Assembly (NCBI GenBank): GCA_009746045.1
Contig: RPFO01001375.1
Location: 20,001-55,000 of the forward strand
From: Mesostigma viride
Lineage: Eukaryota > Streptophyta > Mesostigmatophyceae > Mesostigmatales > Mesostigmataceae
Direction of reading: 5' to 3'
Length of the DNA: 35,000 bases
In this document: positions 29,421-35,000 of the stretch, in pieces
Layout of the letters: every line of letters starts with the position of its first letter
Position numbering within the stretch: the stretch's first letter is position 1
Notes under the pieces: generated by a model
Seen by the model: only the letters and a program-made list of their open reading frames with translations
Database searches by the model: none
What the model was told of the DNA's origin: nothing
Program-made: the position numbers and the translations under genes

Positions 29421-30912
29421 ACGTCGGCGATGCGGCGTGGGCACGGTGAAGCCGCCGCGGGAATGAGACGCTGGCTTCCTCTGGCGCTTGGCCGAATCGC
29501 TAGAGAGGCGGCTCAATGTACAAGGCAACACTAGTCGCGATCGGTTACCCCAGCACAGCGCCCCAATCAATGGCCGTGTATGCTTGAGAATCCCCCGTGC
29601 CAACAAGTTTGCTTCGCTGGGGGATACTGCAGGAAGCTGGGTGTGGCCAGAGGGGAATGCGCCCTTATAATTATGCTTCAGACTATGCCCCGCGCTGATC
29701 TGGACGCTCGACGTCATTCCAAATGTGCGATGCAAGGTAGATCGTGGGGCAGTATAACAACTTGTGTGTGTTTTTGCAAACTCGTGTGTGCAATTCAATT
29801 AATTCACCAGGTAATAAATTTGTGTCTCCATTTGGCTGGTAGCTATAGGGGTGAATTAATGCACTTTTAGAGTATATACGCTATTGAGTAACTGTTCAGA
29901 GGCAACAGCCTGGTAGTAGCAGTTTCAGGGAAGCACTCGTGGGTCAACGCGCTTACACTGTACATCGCTGCGCGCTGATGTTATCCTAAACCTTGGATGT
30001 ATACGAGCGATTGCAATTGATTATGGGGCATTCACAGGGCAGCCGTCGTAGATTAATTTATTTGCAAGCATGGCGTCCGTGCTATGTCTTGGACACGCCT
30101 GCTGTAGGCTGCTATTGCCGCGCCATACCAATTTTCCATTTTAGTCTGCTAAATGCCAATGTGTTTTATGGATTTTACGTGACTAGCTTGGTTTCTGTAG
30201 TGATGAGTTGATGAGTGTGTGTTCTGATATCCCTACATATTAAAAACCATATTCATTAGTGATCTCCGCTAGTATTCAGTGATCAGCCATGACTACTTAG
30301 TCGTTACCCTCCATGTGCCAGCTAGCAGTAGGTAAGTTCACCTGGAGCAGTTTTGATTAATTTTCGATTAATTTGAAATAATTTTTATCCTTTTGTAAAT
30401 TGTATGCAGGAACTAGGTAATGAATATGGGCAATGGGACAGCCTCGCCGCGCCGCGCCGTGAAAACACGTTTACCGGGGACAAGTACTGATACATTATTT
30501 CCGGGTAAATGGGTATTTTTATTAACAAATGCTGAACCAATAGGAATGTCGTTAGGTGAAGGGGTACCACGTCGTTAGGTGTGTCCGTACCACGTATCGA
30601 CCAGAACTCAGGGAGTTGACTTATTACTTGACTATGTACCTACTTCAAGTCTCACGTCCCGACGAAGCGGCGCGACGCGCGGTCTCCAGGATTCCGCCTT
30701 TGAGGTTCCCCCCTTAATCCTTATGCCAGGCTGGATCTGGATTTCCGGGTAAATGGGTATTTTTTATTAACCAATAGGAATATCGTTAGGTTAAGAGGTA
30801 CCACGTATCGACCAGCTGGTTACCCACTGAGGGGATCTGAGGCTGGATCTGGATTCTCCTTCGTACTCTCAAGTTTCAGCTATCAAGTATCAGTTAATTT
30901 CCAACGCCGGCC
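29421..30912. other. Intergenic region between divergent OXP1 and longin-like gene
   Basis: AT-richer than the introns. It should hold the promoters or 5' UTRs of both genes. I cannot point to convincing core promoter elements; ATTATAAG on the minus strand near 29670 is a weak TATA candidate for OXP1. It includes the duplication at 30500-30815. Confidence 0.5.
30500..30815. repeat. ~80-bp direct duplication upstream of the longin-like gene
   Basis: TTTCCGGGTAAATGGGTATT, AACCAATAGGAAT, TCGTTAGGT and GGTACCACGTATCGACCAG occur in the same order at about 30500-30604 and 30741-30813. The first copy has an extra CCACGTCGTTAGGTGTGTCC segment. GGCTGGATCTGGATT also recurs (30729 and 30842). Confidence 0.93.
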
Positions 30913-31071
30913 ATGCCAGCTTCGCCTGCAGGTGCTGCCGTCAGCTACCCGTCGGTACGAAATTTCGAGTACCTTACGACCTTCAGCCATCCTGCGACCT
31001 GCCCGGCCAAGCGCCCAGTTCAGTTCAGTTTATCCGTCCCCTGGGTTTCGTTTGAATGGCAACTTATTAAA

Positions 31072-32079
31072 ATGGTGCCAAAAATGCATACAAAAAAAAT
31101 CCGCTCCGACGACGCGCTGGGGAGCAAAAAGCCAAAAACATTGCCAGGTATGTATATCTTGCCCGGAGTTGGTAGAACAAGTTCAAGGGCGCTTCAGGAG
31201 TATCGCAGCATTGATAGCGTGTAATATTGTTTCCCTGAAAGACTTCTCAGCAAAATGCAACGTTCCATTGAGCCCAGGCCAAGCTCGCCTAAGCGAAGAC
31301 TCGTCTACACATTGTGCGCCTCGTACTTACCTTGACATCATGCACGTGCCGTGCTGTGAACGCGGATTGATAGCGTAGGTGTAGCCAAACTGAGATTGCC
31401 GCATTTACGTGCGAAACGGTGCTCGCCTGGACATCGCACCACCGAGCTGCGGTGGGGGAGTGGCAAGGTTGGGTCGTGGCGGGGAAAGTGTGTCATGGAT
31501 GCCGGGAGCCCTCATTGCATTCAAGTAACTGCAATGCATTATGATCTCCTCGTTTCCATCAGATGCTGACGTGGACTCTGAGGAAGAAATGGTAAGATAG
31601 TATAGCTCGTTTGCCCTATATCTAAGAGCACTTAAATCAATACCGGCTACATTTTCATACATGCCGCCGTGCAAACACATGAGCCGACATGGTTTTAGCT
31701 GATACGGGAATTTCGATCAATCATCCTGTGTTTGACATGCAGTCTTCGAGTATTCGTTACTGCGCCATATCAAGATTGAGCGATGGAGCGATACTTGCGG
31801 CGTTCACGCATAAAGGGGCTGATCCTGAGGTAAATATGCTATATGTTTAGTTCCTGTAATTTTCAGCTACTGTCAACCTCGCCTTGCGGCCATCCGTGGT
31901 ATCGCCACTGAAACTGCACCCCCTGTCGTATTGTCTTCCTCCGCATACGCAGTGCTCGCAAACCGTGGCAAGGGTCCTGGGAAGTGGCAACGTAAAAGCA
32001 GAAAGCCAACTCACTGTTACGGTGAACGACCGAGTTGGGACCCTGCACCTGGCTGCAAGCTCATGGACGGTCCTCGCAG
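31072..32079 (+). CDS. Longin-domain protein (R-SNARE-like), first four exons
   Basis: Four exons join in frame with good sites: 31072-31147 (CAG|GTATGT), 31563-31591 (CATCAG|AT; ATG|GTAAGA), 31743-31829 (CATGCAG|TC; GAG|GTAAAT), 31953-32079 (ACGCAG|TG; CAG|GTACTT). The product starts MVPKMHTKKIRSDD, has an acidic DVDSEEEM, then IRYCAISRLSDGAILAAFTH, QTVARVLGSG and GTLHLAASSWTVLAG. That order (hydrophobic strand, charged turn, strand LAxF, helix, two strands) fits the first ~70 residues of a longin domain as in VAMP7/Ykt6-type SNAREs; the fold match is my reading, not a search. A longer start at the in-frame ATG 30913 would add 53 residues. The remaining longin half, SNARE helix and membrane anchor are not found to 35000. 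Exon structure likely, family tentative. Confidence 0.5.
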
Positions 32080-32934
32080 GTACTTAAGCGCTCCCCACTC
32101 GTATACATCTCACTGGACGCAAGCCTCGCGAAGCCAACAAATATTTTGAACAGGATTGTTCGGAAAATAAAGGACAACGTAGTTTGACATCTACCATCGC
32201 GAATAGTTAGTGTCGTGTAGTTGTTATTGTGCTTGCTGAGCCAGTGTGAGAGGGTTTAAGGTTTGCTAGCCGTAGCAACAGTTTCCTAGCAGTTAGCCTG
32301 TTGTTGTTAAGAAGCTCTGTGCTCCCACTGCCCACCTGCACGCAATCCCCTCATGTTCAGCAAGCCTAGCCGGCTAGTTATTACACTGAAAGTAGCACAT
32401 TCGCGAGCGGGGAGTCTTATAAGCAGCTGTGTTGGCTGTAATAAGCTGGGTATAATAACCAGCTGTGTTGGCTAGTCGTTCTTAATTGCTAGGGGCCTGC
32501 TCCATTCTTCACTCGTGTTGCCGCTCTGACTTCCATGACCTTATCATTCTCAACCAATACGGGAACAAGTAGCCCCTGCTGCATCATGCACCGTGGGCCC
32601 CGGCAGTGGTATTTGAAGTACAGCCCCGTCGTGCGCACTGCCGCCTCCACTGCAACATTCTTCCGAGCCAAAGCCAGCCCCTTTTCACCCTTGCGAAGCC
32701 GCTGTGCTCTCGCTCCATTAATAAATCCCCTGGCTGGTGGGCTTGCTACCCTCCGCGTAGTGCCAGAATGCCTTGGCAACCTCCCAGGCTGTGCCACATG
32801 CGGACCTGCGCGTTGCTTTTTTTGGTTTCTGTCCCCTCCCCCTTCGCGTCTTTTCCCCTCCCAGTGCTGCCCTTAGCCTACTTCCGCTGCTCCCGCCATG
32901 CTGCCCCCTTCCCCCTCCCCGTTCCTGGTACAGT
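32080..32934. other. Region after the longin-like exons; unexplained minus-strand frame
   Basis: Contains two TAAGCAGCTGTGTTGGCT-like words (32420 and 32457). A minus-strand open frame (32797-32489, 102 codons, no ATG start) encodes a basic, protein-like stretch including TTGLYFKYHCRGPRCMMQQG. I recognise no family. It could be an exon or a mobile-element fragment. Confidence 0.3.
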
Positions 32935-33006
32935 CATCCCCGCGTTAAGTTACGATTGCCGCCAAATTCTGGGCGTCGTAACTTAACGTGGGGATGTAAC
33001 TTAACG
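32935..33006. repeat. Fold-back element 1 (CGCGTTAAGTTA core)
   Basis: Arms 32935-32955 and 32976-32996 are a 21-bp inverted repeat with one mismatch, loop 20 bp, followed by another TAACTTAACGG half (32996-33006). MITE-like or a short palindromic repeat; no coding. Confidence 0.9.
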
Positions 33007-33284
33007 GTAGAATTAGGCTAGCAGCCCACCCCCTCCTCTTCTGAAGGACTTCTATACGTCAATCAATAGCTCTCGTCAAGCCCTATCCAGCTGCAGCATC
33101 GAAGTCGCCCAAAGTCCATTTTTCCGGCCAGATATGTTGAGAAAGGTGGGCAGTGAGGTATACGCCAGGTGCAGCCACCCAGTGCCAGTGTTTTCTAGCA
33201 AAAATACTGTGTTCTAACCCCTTAGAAGTTTTGCAGCAGAAGCGGGTTCCAGCGGGCCTCATCACATCTGCTTGTGGCCAATGA

Positions 33285-33578
33285 TTGGGGACAGTGGTGA
33301 GGGAAGCTTCATTCACTGTCGATGGCCTGCATGTCAACAATGATAACGTTGCAGGTGACGGTGAGGCATGCATCCTGGTTAGGGAACGGGACAACCCGTA
33401 TGATAAAAATGTCATACTGGTTCTCAAGGCCAATCACGACAGCCATATAGGCCGGGTGGCTGAAAGCCAGGCAGCGGCACTTAGCCCTTTGTTGGACAAG
33501 GGCTGTGCGGTCGTTACAGTTGATGTAATTTGTTTCATCGTGGGCTCTTGGATTCGTATCAGTGACTTTGCCGCCTAA
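33285..33578 (+). CDS. HIRAN-domain exon or gene fragment
   Basis: Open frame ending in TAA after SDFAA. It contains GDGEACILVRERDNPYDKNV, then ILVLKANHDSHIGRVAE and AAALSPLLDKG. The pattern L.RE.DNPYDKN..V, IG.v, L.PLLD is that of the HIRAN domain (N-terminus of HLTF/RAD5 helicases and stand-alone forms), which binds DNA 3' ends in HLTF. There is no ATG in frame: a TGA at 33282-33284 closes the frame upstream, so the coding must be spliced in, for example at GGGGACAG (33287-33294), or be a fragment. No helicase motifs are visible on either side. It lies between two fold-back elements of one family. Confidence 0.7.
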   Translation: MGTVVREASFTVDGLHVNNDNVAGDGEACILVRERDNPYDKNVILVLKANHDSHIGRVAESQAAALSPLLDKGCAVVTVDVICFIVGSWIRISDFAA

Positions 33579-33673
33579 ACATCACAGTCTCGCGGTTTCA
33601 CTAGTCCGGACTTGGCCAAAACTGGCCGCCTCCGCGGTTAAAGGTGGCATTACGCCTTTAAAATGGGTCATCC

Positions 33674-33790
33674 GGCCCCGCGTTAAGTTAGGATGACACC
33701 CAGGCTTAAGTTATGGTGGCTGCCCAAACTTCGGCGTCTTAACTTAACGCGGGGCCGTAACCTTAAGAATCATAACTTAACGCGGGGAAG
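33674..33790. repeat. Fold-back element 2 (CGCGTTAAGTTA core)
   Basis: Perfect 17-bp arms at 33674-33690 and 33740-33756 (GGCCCCGCGTTAAGTTA and its complement), with a further CATAACTTAACGCGGGG half at 33771-33787. It shares the core with the element at 32935. Confidence 0.92.
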
Positions 33791-33858
33791 ACTGAATTGC
33801 CTTCTACGACCCCCCCACTCTTCCACCGCCTCCCCTCATGTCATCCCTCTTTTGCTTG

Positions 33859-35000
33859 CCTCCCCTCCCCTCCCCTCCCTCCCCTCCCCTCCCTCCCCTC
33901 CCTCCCTCCCTCCCCTCCCTCTCCCTCCCCTCCCTCCCCTCCCTCCCTCCCCTCCCCTCCCTCCCTCCCCTCCCTCCCTCCCCTCCCTCCCCTCCCCTCC
34001 CTCCCCTCCCCTCCCCCCCTCCCCTCCCTCCCCCCTCCCTCCCCTCCCCTCCCCTCCCCTCCCTCCCCTCCCCTCCTCCCCTCCCCTCCCTCCCTCCCTC
34101 CCCTCCCCTCCCCTCCCCCCTCCCCTCCCCTCCCTCCTCCCTCCCCTCCCCTCCCTCCCTCCCCTCCCCTCCCTCCTCCCTCCCTCCCCTCCCTCCCTCC
34201 CCTCCCTCCCTCCCCTCCCCTCCCTCCCTCCCCTCCCCTCCCTCCCCTCCCTCCCTCCCCTCCCCTCCCCCTCCCCTCCCCTCCTCCCTCCCTCCCCTCC
34301 CTCCCTCCTCCCTCCCCTCCCTCCCCTCCCTCCCTCCTCCCCTCCCTCCCTCCCTCCCCTCCCCCCCCTCCCCTCCCCTCCCCTCCCTCCTCCCCTCCCT
34401 CCCCTCCCCTCCTCCCTCCCTCCCCTCCCCTCCCCTCCCCTCCCCTCCCTCCCCTCCTCCCTCCCCTCCCCTCCCTCCCTCCCCTCCCCTCCCTCCCCTC
34501 CCCTCCCTCCCTCCCCTCCCTCCTCCCCTCCCCTCCCTCCCCTCCCTCCCCTCCCTCCCTCCTCCCTCCCCTCCCTCCCCTCCCCTCCCTCCCCTCCCTC
34601 CCTCCCCTCCCTCCCCCCCTCCCTCCCCTCCCTCCCCTCCCTCCCCTCCCCTCCCCTCCCCTCCCCTCCCCTCCCCTCCCCTCCCCTCCCCTCCTCTCCT
34701 CCCTTGTACCCCTGTATTCGTCCTCCCTGCCCCGCCTTCCACTTTCTCTTTCCCTCTTCCCTCTTCCCCTCTTCCCTCTTCCCCTCTTCCCCTCGTCCCG
34801 TCGTCCCCTCGTCCTCGTCCCTCGTCCTCGTCCCGTCCCCTCGTCCCTCGTCCCTCGTCCCGTCGTCCCCTCGTCCCTCGTCCCCTCCTCCCTCTCCCTC
34901 CTCCCTCCTCCCTCCTCCCCTCGTCCCCTCCTCCCCTCCTCCCCTCCTCCCCTCCTCCCCTCCTCCCTCCTCCCTCCTCCCCTCCTCCCTCCTCCCTCTC
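33859..35000. repeat. Polypyrimidine low-complexity tract to the right edge
   Basis: 33859-34704 is composed of CCCTC and CCCTCC words almost without purines. After a short unique break (34705-34740), CTTCCC, CGTCCC and CCTCCT words run to 35000. A 312-codon minus-strand frame of Gly/Glu/Arg is a by-product. No gene is visible. Confidence 0.97.

Noticed and set aside
33804-34742. 312-codon Gly/Glu/Arg-rich frame on the minus strand
   Set aside because: A translation of a CCCTCC low-complexity tract; no codon structure or domain.
1-35000. Bacterial operon or prophage interpretation
   Set aside because: The one certain gene is split by 27 GT(GC)-AG introns; no bacterial ribosome-binding sites or compact genes are present.
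1-35000. tRNA or rRNA genes
   Set aside because: No cloverleaf with A and B box sequences and no rRNA core segments were found by eye; a covariance search was not possible.

Overview
This is a eukaryotic nuclear window dominated by one large, intron-rich gene on the minus strand. Conceptual splicing of 28 short exons between 29420 and 478 gives 1002 in-frame residues that align, nearly without gaps, with cytosolic ATP-dependent 5-oxoprolinase (OXP1 of plants, OPLAH of animals; usual length about 1270-1290 residues). The reading frame and splice phase agree at all 27 internal junctions. The last ~270-290 residues lie beyond base 1. The protein reads closest to the plant form from memory. With GC-rich exons, about 27 introns averaging ~1 kb and heavy satellite content, this suggests an alga or another protist; the species cannot be fixed from the sequence alone.

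Layout. 1-29420: OXP1, about 10% coding and 90% intron. The introns are packed with tandem repeats: a 3.4 kb array of a 38-bp unit in intron 25, plus many smaller mini- and microsatellites. 29421-31071: intergenic region holding an ~80-bp direct duplication. 31072-32079 (or from 30913): the first four exons of a plus-strand gene, head-to-head with OXP1, whose product looks like a longin domain (R-SNARE type); its 3' end is not found here. 32935-33787: a block in which two fold-back elements sharing a CGCGTTAAGTTA core flank a plus-strand reading frame with a clear HIRAN domain that has no in-frame ATG. 33811-35000: more than 1.1 kb of almost pure pyrimidine (CCCTCC-type) low-complexity DNA.

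The most unusual feature is the relation of the repeats to splicing. In at least five OXP1 introns (5, 9, 11, 22, 24) the tandem repeat next to the exon is built from copies of that intron's own 5' splice site together with the end of the preceding exon. In two introns (9, 12) the 3' splice site and the start of the next exon have been copied into the intron. The result is a series of decoy splice sites next to the real ones. One junction (exon 15) also uses a GC-AG intron with an otherwise perfect donor, and intron 13 carries a perfect 26-bp-arm hairpin.

OXP1 is the gamma-glutamyl-cycle enzyme that converts 5-oxoproline plus ATP to glutamate. The longin and HIRAN genes have no evident pathway link to it.
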